A stretch of 64,000 bases of DNA from Adiantum capillus-veneris (Eukaryota > Streptophyta > Polypodiopsida > Polypodiales > Pteridaceae), in NCBI GenBank assembly GCA_014529385.2, contig CM043960.1:71142410-71206409 (forward strand), read 5' to 3'. A model generated the notes under the pieces. That model made no database searches, had not been told where the DNA came from, and worked only from the letters and a program-made list of their open reading frames with translations. The stretch's first letter is position 1, and each line of letters opens with the position of its first letter. This document shows positions 14,201-26,200 of this stretch, one piece after another. Position numbers and translations under genes: made by a program.

Positions 14201-17200
14201 TAATCCAACATCTCCTTCAAAGGCATCTCCTTTCAAATAGTCATGCCCTTCTCGAAGAGCCTTAGAAGATAAAGCATTTTAGGTATACTGATGTAATAAG
14301 GTTGATGATATTTTATCCAGGATGCAAATAATGCACTTTTCTAAACCAAAAAAAGCCTCATCACATTCTTTATTCAGAAACCTTGAATGAACTTTACCAT
14401 CTTGTATCAGTTTGCTGTTTGTTTCTTGTTCCCATGCTTGTCTGAAGATATTTAACAAGCTAACTTTGCCTAGTTCCTGCAAAACAATGTGCAAAGACAG
14501 AAAACCACTAAACTCATCAAGATATGCTTTGAGTTTGATGCTTCTTTTGGTGACCTTCCCCTACCTTTGCACCATGTTGCACGGATGAAATCAATTGGCT
14601 TACAGCAGCATCTTTTCTCCTAACTGAGAGAGGCTGTGAAAGAAAAAAATCAATGTCTTTGCCAGTACTACCACCTAAATAATGAAGGCAACTTACTTTT
14701 CTACCTCAGGAGCCTCAAGATTTAACCCTCGTGTAAAGCCTGGAGGAATTGTAAGGAGCTGTCCTCCCTCCCAGAGGACCTGTAATCCATCGCTTATTAC
14801 CCTACTTTCAGCATGCTTCTTGTCAAAAGAGCTAGAAACATCAAAGCCTCCCGGTAAAAATGGATGATTACTTGTACTTCCCCTCACAAAATCCTCCGGA
14901 GGACCTGGCTTCCTTAAAACTGATGATGAGTTATGTGAAGCTTCATCATGGTGAACAGATTCCACCTTCAACAAAGATAAAGATTGTTAGACCCCAAAAG
15001 TCGCAACAAGAATTACAACAGACTCTGTATAGGAAGCCACAGTTCAAAATGAAGCTCAAAATGTCGAATAATTTTATGCCTATGAAAAACATTTGCATGC
15101 TTATAATTTAAGCACACAAGTAGGAATTCCAAGATGCAAAACATAAAGCATCTCAAATCAAGGATTTAATTTTCTACTTTGCAAAAAAGAGTAGATCTCA
15201 TGTAAGCCAAGGAAATAATCAATCTGATGTTGGAGAAACCCTAGTCAAAAAAAACTAGATATACACAATCCGAAATATACACTAGCCTCTTTAGGAAGCG
15301 AGGAATGATTTATGGAGGGACGTAGCTGTGGTATGATCAACCCTTCCAGAAGCATGAAAAAGATCTTGTTTTCCAACAAAAGCAGAGCAAAGGGTGTTGG
15401 AAATAGGATTGCAGGGAAACGCACACATCTTGGAGAAGACGAAGGAAGCTCAAGGCACACAACAGAGAGTAGTATTACTTAGTGTGCAATAGAAAGATGA
15501 GATAGCCCTAGAGTGATGGGCGTATATACACTGCACGGGGAAAAAACCTCCTAGTGAGGGAAAAAATGCCCCGGCGGTCCTAAGTGTGTTCACACACATC
15601 ACTACTACATATGTATGGTAACACATCCCCCCTGAGAGTGATGCGATGAATGAGAGTTGGCACATAGAGTAGAAGGAAGTGCCATGCCCTAAGGACATGA
15701 TCAGTCCACAAAGTGGAGTAAGCCCAAAGCTTTGCAGGAAGCTTCAAACTTCTCACAGGACAATGCCTTTGTGAAAAGATCTACAAGGTTGTCCTGTGTT
15801 GGCACATAAGCCAAGTTGATCTCATGCTAAGAGCCTCTCCCTGACATAGTGGTAATGCACCTCAATGTGCTTTGAGCAAGCACGGAAAACTGGGTTCCTT
15901 GCAACTGCCAATGCGCTCTGACTGTCAGTGAAGATGTCCTATCCAACACCCAAATCAGCCATAAGGCGTCTGAGCCACACACTCCACCGTAACTGTAAAG
16001 GCTCCCCTGCACTCAACCTCACAACTGGAAGTGGCCACAATAGGTTGCTTCTTGCTCAACCATGATATGCATAAACTGCCGAGCATGAAACAAAAACCAC
16101 TCGTGGACTCTCACGTGTCATAACAACCAGCCCAATCTGAGGCCGAAAAGGCATGTAAATCTAGCGGCAATGATCTCCCCTTGGGATAAAACAATCCAAG
16201 ATGTAAAGTGCCACTCAAGTAGCAAAAGATCCGCTTGATAGCCTACAAATGCTTAGACCCTGGGCTATGCATAAATTTGCTGACCTGTGAGACTGCAAAC
16301 TGACCACAGCATCTAGAAGCATTGTACCAGACCTTTGTGCAATCTAAAGCAAATACCTCTCTAGCAATAGAGAGAGGGGCCCTGGAGAGGGGTTTGGGAC
16401 CCCATCTGGTGTCGAGTCTTGTCTCTCTCTCTCTAGCACTCTTTTGCACTCACTCAGGTTGCATTCCACTCTTGTTTTGGTCATTGCACATTCTCTCTCT
16501 TAAGCACGGAAAGCTCTCCCTTCCGCTAAGTAAAAAGGAACCTTGAGTACCACTGACCACTCATCTTGAGCTATACACCATCATTCCCTTCCACTGCATA
16601 TTACATTTCCACCGTTGAAAAGAGGCAACAAACTGTCATAAATGTCTTGTGAGCTTACATTACTGTCTCTAGTACATGACAACAAGGGCTGAACAGAATC
16701 TTCCACAAACACAATATCCCGTGAAACCAAGAGACGCTTTGTTTGCGGGTGGTACAACCTGTAACCTTTGTTTTCAGCACTATAACCAACAAAAATGCAT
16801 TTGACAACCTGCATTGCGTTCGTGGCACCAAGGCATAAGCCAAACAACCAAAAACACGCATGTGATCATTAGATGGCTTTCTATCATGGCATGCTTCATA
16901 TGGAGTCATAGACTGCAAAGCTTTCGTAGGAAATGTGAGAGTGCGTGTGTGCGGAAGCGTGATAGGGGGGGGGAGAGAGAGAGAGAGCACAAAACGCAAG
17001 TGTAGGAAAGAGGGGCGTTGAGTCCCCCTGACTACCAGAGCATAAGACTTGTCAGTACATCTATGTGAAATGGGTACCCCCCCTGGCCCCATATAATCGT
17101 GCCCAAGGATGGGCACCCAGCTCAAGTGGGCGACCGGCCGGACCCAAACTCGGGCTGTCGGACAAGGTACAACCTAGACTATGGGTGGCCAGCCCAGAGA

Positions 17201-20200
17201 CACTAGTCATACAAGGAAGTGTCCCTAGACCTGTGTGAAGCAGCAGAGTGGTATAAATCTAACACTCCCTCTCAGCACCTGATACTGAACAAACCGCATG
17301 GCCGAAGATGTGAGGCAAATGATGAAGATGTCCGCTACAATGTCTGCAGCACTCTGAGTGTCCCAAGTTCCATAGTTACCCGGAACGGGAACAGGGGACG
17401 GGAACGAGAGGGTCCAGAACGAGACAGGAACGCGGAGGAGGAGGGGGGCCAGAACGGAACGGGGCCGGAATGGTCGACTAGAGTAAGGCTTGAATTACCT
17501 TCATTCAACTTAGTCACAAATCAACTTCTAAACAACCCCAAAACTCTCCCAAACATGCCCTCAAACTGCCCTGAATATGTTCCCTCAAATCTGCCCAAAT
17601 GCCTACTTTTGCCCGTTCCGCCATTCCGTCTAACGTTCCCCCTCGTTTCGGAACACCGTTCCGAGTACACCTATTCCGGAACGGCGTTCCATTCTTGACT
17701 CCGTTTCGAGAACGGGACTCGCCCAGAACGGTGTTTCGGAACGTTTCGGGTGCGTTCCGCCCGTTCCCTGTTACACTGGTCCCAACCTCCGTGCGATCTC
17801 CATGGTAGAGTGCCGTCACGAGCAGTGTAGCAAACTCTTGTACTACGCCGATACAGGGTGAAGATACTGTGTAAAGGTCCCGAACTGAGTGTGAAAACAA
17901 CTTCTTCGTAAAAGGAGTGCCAATAGACTTGCAAGTGTCCTGCCCAATAGGATCTCTGGTGTCTGTAATCAAAATGTTTGGAGGAAATGGGGAAGCCCAA
18001 GAACCGTCATGAGAATGACCGAAAGCCTGTCAATGCGTGAACCTGCAACCCAGTGTGGCCAGGTGGCTAAGCTGTGCAAACTCCAGGAAGGCCAAATGTA
18101 GCAATTTGCATCGTAAACGCTTCTGAACAAGGAAAGCCAGACTAAACGGTCTGCATTGTAGAAGCTACCGTAAGCTGCAGCAGTCACTGATAGACCGCAC
18201 GGCGCACGGACCACCACCGGATGGTGTCCTGTCAATAGGTAAGGTAATCCAAGATGAGGGGAAAGCCAAACTCAACAATGCGCTATGAAGGGCCTCTGAG
18301 AAGAGGTGTGGTCAGACCAAGCTGTCTGCACCGTAATCATCTTGTAGAAGTAGGGAAGCCAGACTGAGCATTATGCGCTGTGAATAACCTTTGAGAGGAG
18401 GAAAGGCCAGACCAATCTGTCTGTGTTGTCTTGCCTGTATCTCTCGACTCCAATCCTCCGGTGTCAACCAAAACAAAATCCGTGCCAACAACGCCACCAA
18501 ACCGCAACTCGGTGTGGCTCTCAAGTGAATGAGCTGGGAGTGGCCTATTGTCCAAGTCAGGGAATAAGTCTGTTGTAAGGTTACGGAGGGTGAGAGTAAG
18601 CTTGGCTTGGATGGTAGTGTTGTTGCTCTTCTAAAGGTAGCAATCCAAATGATCACGAGTGTAGAAGAGCAACAGCACTACCATCCAAGCCAAGCTCCGG
18701 GTGACTCCGAATGTAGTCGTGGGATGCCTGATCTCCCGCATCTTACGGGTAAACTCTTCAATAGAGTCCAAAGCACTAAAGTCCCACTCCAATCTGTAGA
18801 TCCAAGCAATGAACCTGTCCAAGAAGAGATCCAAGATCCTCTCCCTAAGTCCATGTAAGTGCTCATGTGTAAGCAAGTGATCTAACGTGTCAAGGTCAAG
18901 TGGTAAGTGTGTCCACCCAAGATGGTGGTGTCTTCTCTAGGAATGTCGAAATCCCATATGCCATGAGCATGGCCATATCTCCTGTGAACTCCTCTGATGA
19001 ATGCATAGGTGTGCTCATAGCAAACCACAAATTACCACCCCCTTTGGAGTGCGCAACCACCGAATGATGGCTAGAGTGAATGGATCTCTCAAGGATGGTA
19101 CGCCCGTGTATGATCAAGCCGATGTCAAAGATACCATGTACTGCAAAAGTCACTGAGAGACCGCATGGACTACCATTGGATGGTGTCCTGGCAGGAGGTA
19201 ACTTCATCCTCTGTGGAAAACACAAGCCAAGAGGCTGCTGTCCACAAAAAAACGCAATTGCGAGGTGATGAAAACGTTGTTGTCCCTACATGTGGGTGAG
19301 ATTGAGAGCTAAGATAGGCGGATTCTTGTACATTGCTATATGTTACATTGCCCCGAGCACATCAGTGTATGCCGCACCTAGAGGAGAGGCCCCTTTCTCT
19401 CCATTCGACGAGGACGTATGGGAGTTTTCCAAAGATGGTGACCGCACGAGAAATGGGGACAACAGCCTCTTCTCATAGACTTGTATAGTCTTTTTTAGCC
19501 CTTGCAAGATTTTGCTTTCGTAGGCTACTACCCGACCATCTTGCAATAACACTGGCCCAATACTATTGCCACAGGCATCCATAGTTGCCACAAAGTTTCA
19601 AAACGTTTCGTTTGAAACGAGTTTCAAAAGTTTCGAAACGGTTTCTTCCAAGAAAGAAACGCCAAAACAAAAGTTTCGTGCAAAACTAAAGAAATGTACG
19701 TAAGTTTAAGTGGTATAAGTTGAGATCTATGTTCTAAGCATTACCTTACAATTAGACATGAAAAAGAGGAAGAATAGGACTAACTTTCATCATTAGAAGC
19801 AAGACGGAAGCTACATTCATGACATTGAGGATTTCATGACCGACACAAAGAATAAGAGGCTGCAAGGTTTACATGTAACATGAGCCTTGACTTTACCTTT
19901 AAAACGTCCAAACTCATACAGAAACGTTTCTGAAACGTTTCGTACGTTTCATGAGTGAAGAAACGCGTTTCTTGGCAGCACTGTAGGCATCACACAAACC
20001 ACATGACTTGCTCAGATCTAGTAAAACGATTACTGGATCCAAAGTCATATTTTCCTTCAAGAGATTAAAAGTTGAAATCTCTTTTTGTGTCCATTTGAAA
20101 GTGACCTCTTTCTTTTGTAAAGCATGTAGGAATGAAGCAATCTCAGCAAAGTTTCGGATGGATCTTTTGCGATAAGAATATAACCTCAAGAAGCTACGAA

Positions 20201-23200
20201 CATCATGCACAGTCTTCAAAGCTAGCCATGTCTTAATTGCTTCAACCTTGGCAGGATCCATTTGGACACCATCCTTTGACACTATGTGGCCTAGAAAGTG
20301 GATCTCTTCCAAAAAGGATTCACTTTTCTTGGGATTGATGAGCAACCTGTGACTACGTAACTCTTCGAACACAATGGCCAAGTGATGCTTGAGCCTTATG
20401 CTCCTCTCCATTCTTCGAATAGACTATCATGTCATCAAAGAATGTGCCAACAAACTTTTGATGTGGACGAAACATACTATCCATCATCCTATTGAACATA
20501 GCACGAGCATTTGCAAGACCAAATGGCATCACTAGAAACTCATATAGACCAAATGTCTTTCTAAACGCAGTCTTGTGCACATCTTTGGCCTTATAAGTTA
20601 TATGATGGTATCCACTCTTAAGATCTATCCTATTGAAAATTGCCGAACCCTTTAGGTGGTCAAGAATATCATCAATCTTAGAATAGGGAACTTGTTCTTG
20701 ATGATATCCTTATTCAATGCACGATAATCAATACACATGCACCAAGAGCCGTCTTTCTTTTGCACTAAGACTAGAGAGCAAAAGGATGAAGAACTAGGTT
20801 GAATTAGCTCCTCTACTTTGCTCATAATCTCTTTCTATTAGGCTGCACTAACCCTGTATGGAGGCCTCTTGATGTCTTTCACGAGATGGAGGTGACTCCT
20901 TACCACTTAAGGATCCATCGGAGTATGCACCAGATGATTTGAGAGAAGAACTTGGACTGTGGTACTCAAGTCTCTTTCTCAACTAAAAATTGAGCATCCT
21001 CTTTCACTTGTTCCACTTTGCTTTGCCGGTTGCTTCATTGGGCTTTGAAGAGCTCTTCTTCTTAGCTTCATTTGACTTCTCACCCTTCTCAAGTTTAAAA
21101 AGTCCAGGGACCTCAAATAGAGAGGATCTCCTCTCGAAGACTATGAAGGGCTTCTGAGATCGTAGCAATTGTTTCTTCCATTTGTAAACAAAGATAATGT
21201 AAGGTGCAGCGGAATGAATGTTTGAACTTTGATCAAGATGAGTGCTCTGAACTATGCTCAAGGTTCCTTTTGTTCTTATGGAAGGGAGAGCCTTCCGTTC
21301 TTAATGAGAGAGTGTAATGATCACAAACAAGTGAATGGACACTGTGCGTGCAAGTGTACGAGACTGAGAGATAGAGAGAGAAGAGAATACGACACCAGAG
21401 ACGTTGTAAAACCCTCCTCCGAAGGCCCCACTCTCGTTGGCGAGCGTGGTCTACTATTGATTGCACAAATCTCTACAATGCTTGGACTTGCCGATGATGT
21501 CGACGACGACGAGACGGGCTGAAATCTGAAATATCCTAAGGGCTGAAATCTGCAAATCTTTATCTGCTGAATTCTGACTCTATGTTGGTGACGATGTCCA
21601 TGACGACGGTACGACGAGGACGCGCTGAAAACGCAGATGCTGAAAACTGTGTTTTCCAGGCTGAAATTGTAAACCTTGCGGAAACTGACCGTGCGGCGAG
21701 AAACTGCTGCGGGAAGGTGAGATCTGCGAGGTTCGGGACTTGATATGCGGTGTCTAAGGGCTGAAAACTGAAAACGCTGGTGGTTCTTGATGTTCCGTCG
21801 CGGTAAATCTGCAAAACACTGGAGCTGATCTGCAAATAAAAAACGCTAGGGCTGCAAATGGCTCTGCTGTCGCCGGATGGCCTGCAAGTGCAAAACACTA
21901 GGTCTCTTGTTGAGTCTTCTGTCGCTGGGGATCTGCAAGAGCAAAAATGTTGGTTGATCTGGTCCAAAAACGCTAGGTGGTTGCTGTGGAGCAAAAAAAG
22001 CTAGGGCTTGGGTTTCTGCTAAGAAGTTGTCGGTTGAGCTATGGTGCTTCTGTTGCCTCTTCTGCCAGAAAGTGCTAGCTTTGGTTTGCTTATATACAAA
22101 CTTACTCAATTTGCCCTACCTACTTTCCAACAAAAGTCACTTAAAAATAATAAGTGAAAAATGTCAAAAATAGGAAAAATAGGCCTATGCACTGTAAAAA
22201 TGCTACTAATAGGATCTGACTGGAATCTGATGGTCAAGCCGCGTGCAACCAGAGGATATGCATCTAATCTAAGTGTCTGGACATGCACGGTCTACAAACA
22301 GACTCACAAAAGTGCAAGATCACTTCTGAATCTAAACTGACTGGACTAACTGAACCCTTGTCGTGTTGTAGCTTGTCCACGGAGACATAGGGATGGATGT
22401 GTCACGTGACATCCCCTCCTTTTCAAAGTGAGGTACTCGTACCGAACTGTATGGCGTCGAGGGAGATCGCCAATAACAACCGGAATCCTGGAAGGGACTC
22501 TTCGTCGGCCCACTCTGATGTGTGGGTCGTGCGGTACTTGAACTTCATAAAAGTCTGCACCGCTTGCTTCTTTGGGCCGCGCCGAAAGCGACACAAAGTC
22601 TTTTGTGGCTCCTTTGATGCTTCAACTTCGTCTAGAGTCATGCTTCTTCCGTCTTCAAGAATCTCCACGGCTGAAAATTCCTGAAACCACTTCCAACACA
22701 AAAACATGAACATACCCATTCCATATAAAGTGAGTGGAAAAAATCTTGTCTTCCTTAAAGACTGTGCATGCAATGTAGATGAACAAAGAGACCGAGTGCC
22801 AAACCGTTCACCACACACACGCAAACAATGAGATTGAATCGTGTCTTGATGATCTAAATCAATCAACTGTGGCAATTCACAACGGAAATGCCCATGCTTG
22901 GTGCTCATACTTTCCTGTGCTCTTTCTACAAATGTGTCGTGCCAAGGAAGAGACATGGAATGTGACTTCCTTACATACATACTTTCCAGCTTTTCATGAA
23001 CAATCCGCATACATTCGTGCTCATTCATGAGTGAAACATGCTCAACGTACAATATGTCATGCCTAGGAAAAGGGATCACATAAAGATGCTGACGAGAATA
23101 CAGGAAACGATCACGAATGAAACACTCGAACAATGCGTGCGTACTAATCATGCGAACACAGAATACTTCCTGTGAGGGTTCTTTGGACCTAGGCTCGAGA

Positions 23201-26200
23201 GCCAAGATCGGTTCTTCTTGATTGGTCGTCTCTGCAATGAGGTTAGCTTCACTAGAGAAAGTATCGACTAACACATCATCCTTGTGAACAATCACATCAT
23301 TTTCATGCAACTCATCATGCTTGTGAGAAATCACATCTTGATCATGCAAATCATCATGCTTGTCAGTGTCATCCAAATCATCATTATCATTCAAATCATC
23401 ATGCTTATCATCATCATTCAAATCATCATGCAAATTCTGTGTGTCATGCTTTGGAGAAGAAGAGACTGAGAGAATCTCCTTTTCCCTAATCTCTTGCATA
23501 TGTGCCTGCACTTGAGAAAAGAGTCGCAACAACTCTTGCATGTGTCAGTCGCTTTGTTCTTGTCTTGCTTTGGCTGCCTTTCTTTCTGCTTCTCTTTCTG
23601 CTTTTCTTTCTGCGTGTCTGCGATCCATTTATGCCATTCTTTCTGCATTTCTTGCTTTGCGTTCTAACTTCCTGTCCATAAACATCTGCTCCAACTCCTC
23701 CATAGGAATTAGTGCAATCCTTGGCGTAGATGGGGAAGGGGGAGGGTCGAAAAAAACTCAAGGTGGAGAAAATTCTTCTTCGCCTCTCTCATGCTCATCA
23801 CCTGTATGCGAAGTATCCATTCCGCTTCGGGTGATGACCATCCACTGAAGTCGTGGGTTCTTGAGGGTTCTTGTGATTTTGGGTTCTTAAGTTCACGAGG
23901 AACTTGGGTCTTACGGGTCTTGGGTTCTTAAGTTCACGAGGAACTTGGGTTCTTGCGGTTCTTGAGGGTCTTGAGGTTCTTGAATTCTTGAGGTTCTTCT
24001 TTCGCTTGCAATCTGTGTTTGAGAAGGATCTTCTCTTCACCCGAGTTCTGCTCTTTTTCGCGGGCGCACCCCTTGGCGGCCTTGCGCTCACACCAAGGTT
24101 GCTTTTTCCCACCTCACGTCGATTGGCCGGCCGCTAAGTGCACGATCCGCTCTCAATGAGTGAAAAGAGGTACAAGGGCAGGCTTGACAAGCCCTTCTTT
24201 TCGGAGATTCCTATCACTCTTCAAAAACACGATTAGGAATTGACACGCCCAAGCGAACTTGGGTTCGTGTGACCGCAACAAGCAAAAAAATTCTTGTGAT
24301 TCTTGTGGTTCTTTCCTTGAGTGATACAGAACACTCCCAAAGCTGTGATACCAATGTAAGGTGTAGCGGAATGAATGTTTGAACTTTGCTCAAGATGAGT
24401 GCTCCGAACTGTGCTCAAGGTTCCTTTTGTTCTTATAGAAGGGAGAGCCTTCCGTTCTTGATGAGAGAGTGCAATGATCACAAACAAGTGAATGGACACT
24501 GTGCGTGCAAGTGTATGAGACTGAGAGATAGAGAGAGAAGAGAATACGACACCAGGACGTTGTAAAACCCTCCTCCGAAGGCCCCACTCTCGTTGGCGAG
24601 AGTGGTCTACTATTGATTGCACAAATCTCTACAATGTTTGGACTTGCCGACGATGTCGACGACGATGAGGACGACGACGAGACGGACTAAAATCTGAAAA
24701 CGCTAAGGGCTGAAATCTCCAAATCTTTATCTGCTGAATTCTAACTCTATGTCGGATGACGACGGTACGACGACGACACGCTGAAAACGCAGATGCTGAA
24801 AACTGCGTTTTCCGGGCTGAAACTGTAAACCTTGCGGAAATTGACCGTGCGGCGAGAAACTGCTGCGAGAAGGTGAGATCTGCGAGGTTTGGGACTTGAT
24901 CTGCGGTGTCTAAGGGCTGAAACTGAAAACGCTGGTGGTTCTTGATGTTCCGTAGAGGTAAATCTGCAAAATGCTGGGGCTGATCTGCAAATCAAAAATG
25001 CTAGGGCTGAAAATGGCTCTGCTGTCGCCGGATGGCCTACAACTGCAAAACGCTAGGTCTCTTGTCGAGTCTTCTGTCGCCAGGGATCTGCAAGAGTAAA
25101 AACGTTGGCTGATCTAGTCCAAAAACGCTGGCTGATCTGGTCCAAAAACGCTAGGTGGTTGCTGTGGAGCAAAAACGCTAGGGCTTAGGGTTCTGCTGAG
25201 AAGTTGCCTCTTGAGCAATGGTACTCCTGCTGCCTCTTCTGCCAGAAAGTGCTAACTTTGGTTTGCTTATATACAAACTTACTCAATTTGCCCTACCTAC
25301 TTTCCAACAAAAGTCACTTGAAAATAATAAGTGAAAAATGTCAAAAATAGGGAAAATAGGCCTATGCACTGTAAAAATGCTACTAATGGGATCTGACTGG
25401 AATCTGATGGTCATGTTGCGTGCAACCAGAGGATATGCATCTAATCTAAGTGTCTGGACATGCACGGTCTGCGAACAAACTCACAAAAGTGCCAGATCAC
25501 TTCTAAATCTAGACTGACTGGACTGACTGAACCCTTGTCGTGCTGTAGCTTGTCCACGGACACATAGGGTTGGATGTGTCACGTGACAGATAATCTCGAG
25601 CAAACGTGTACAAAAGCAAATGTCTATAAGCTCTAAATGAGTGGTGAGGATCAAGCCAAAACTCTGATACCACTATAAGCGCCCCGTACTAATATAGAGT
25701 GCTTATTTCTTATGGATTTCATACATAACAAACATCAAAGAGAGAGCTAAGAGAGAATTGAGGGTTGAAGATGGGCAATCCCCCCAAAGAAAAATGTATT
25801 TCTACTCAATCTAAGTACCTTAGGATTGAACTCGGTTACAATCAACCCAATAATGAGTTAAAAGTAATTCACAATCATAGATCATGCAAGATGTCATACA
25901 TCATGTGTACACATGCATAAACATAAACCATACCTAAGAGGAAATGTAACAGGACGCGCACCACGTGCCAACGGTAAAGCACAGACTGAACAACTTTAAA
26001 CGCTTCAAATAACACTGAATTGAAAGAGATGCACAACACATGAGACGTGGAGAGGCCGAGTTCCACCACAAGAGAGCATTGGCCCCAAACCTTGGCACCC
26101 CTTTCGGTATTTCTTTAGTGGTGGAGTTCCACCCGAAGAGAGCACTGGCCCCAAACCCTGGCGCCCCTTTCGGTACTTCTTTATATTGCTTCAACTCAGC

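Larger units (their letters stand above)
3270..14397 (-). other. SKI2 intron 6, about 11 kb, filled by retroelements
   Basis: Bounded by GTAAAG and TTGTAG. It holds a Gypsy tail, nested family A LTR elements, a TRIM and unclassified repeats. Confidence 0.85.
15395..17000 (-). mobile_element. Ty1/Copia retrotransposon, 3' half
   Basis: Minus-strand order. Integrase end ([12 protein letters not shown]...[13 protein letters not shown] and [20 protein letters not shown], about 16,960-16,600). Then an inserted LTR piece. Then RNase H ([12 protein letters not shown]-like, [22 protein letters not shown], about 16,180-16,020, with the [11 protein letters not shown]-type end near 15,860). A purine tract follows next to an LTR of 229 bp at 15,395-15,623 (TGTTGG...GTAACA in plus orientation). 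No second LTR found. Much of pol is missing. Old and broken in many places. Confidence 0.8.
21198..25588 (-). mobile_element. Family A LTR retrotransposon, copy 2
   Basis: Minus-strand element with perfect 5-bp target repeats GATAA (21,193-21,197 and 25,589-25,593). 3' LTR 21,198-22,411; purine tract beside it; internal region 22,412-24,354; tRNA-Met primer site (TTGGTATCACAGC, minus strand) at 24,354-24,342; 5' LTR 24,355-25,588. The internal region is 1.45 kb shorter than copy 1: the gag core, knuckle and protease are absent, while ORF3 is open throughout. LTRs are very similar but more diverged than in copy 1. Confidence 0.93.
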
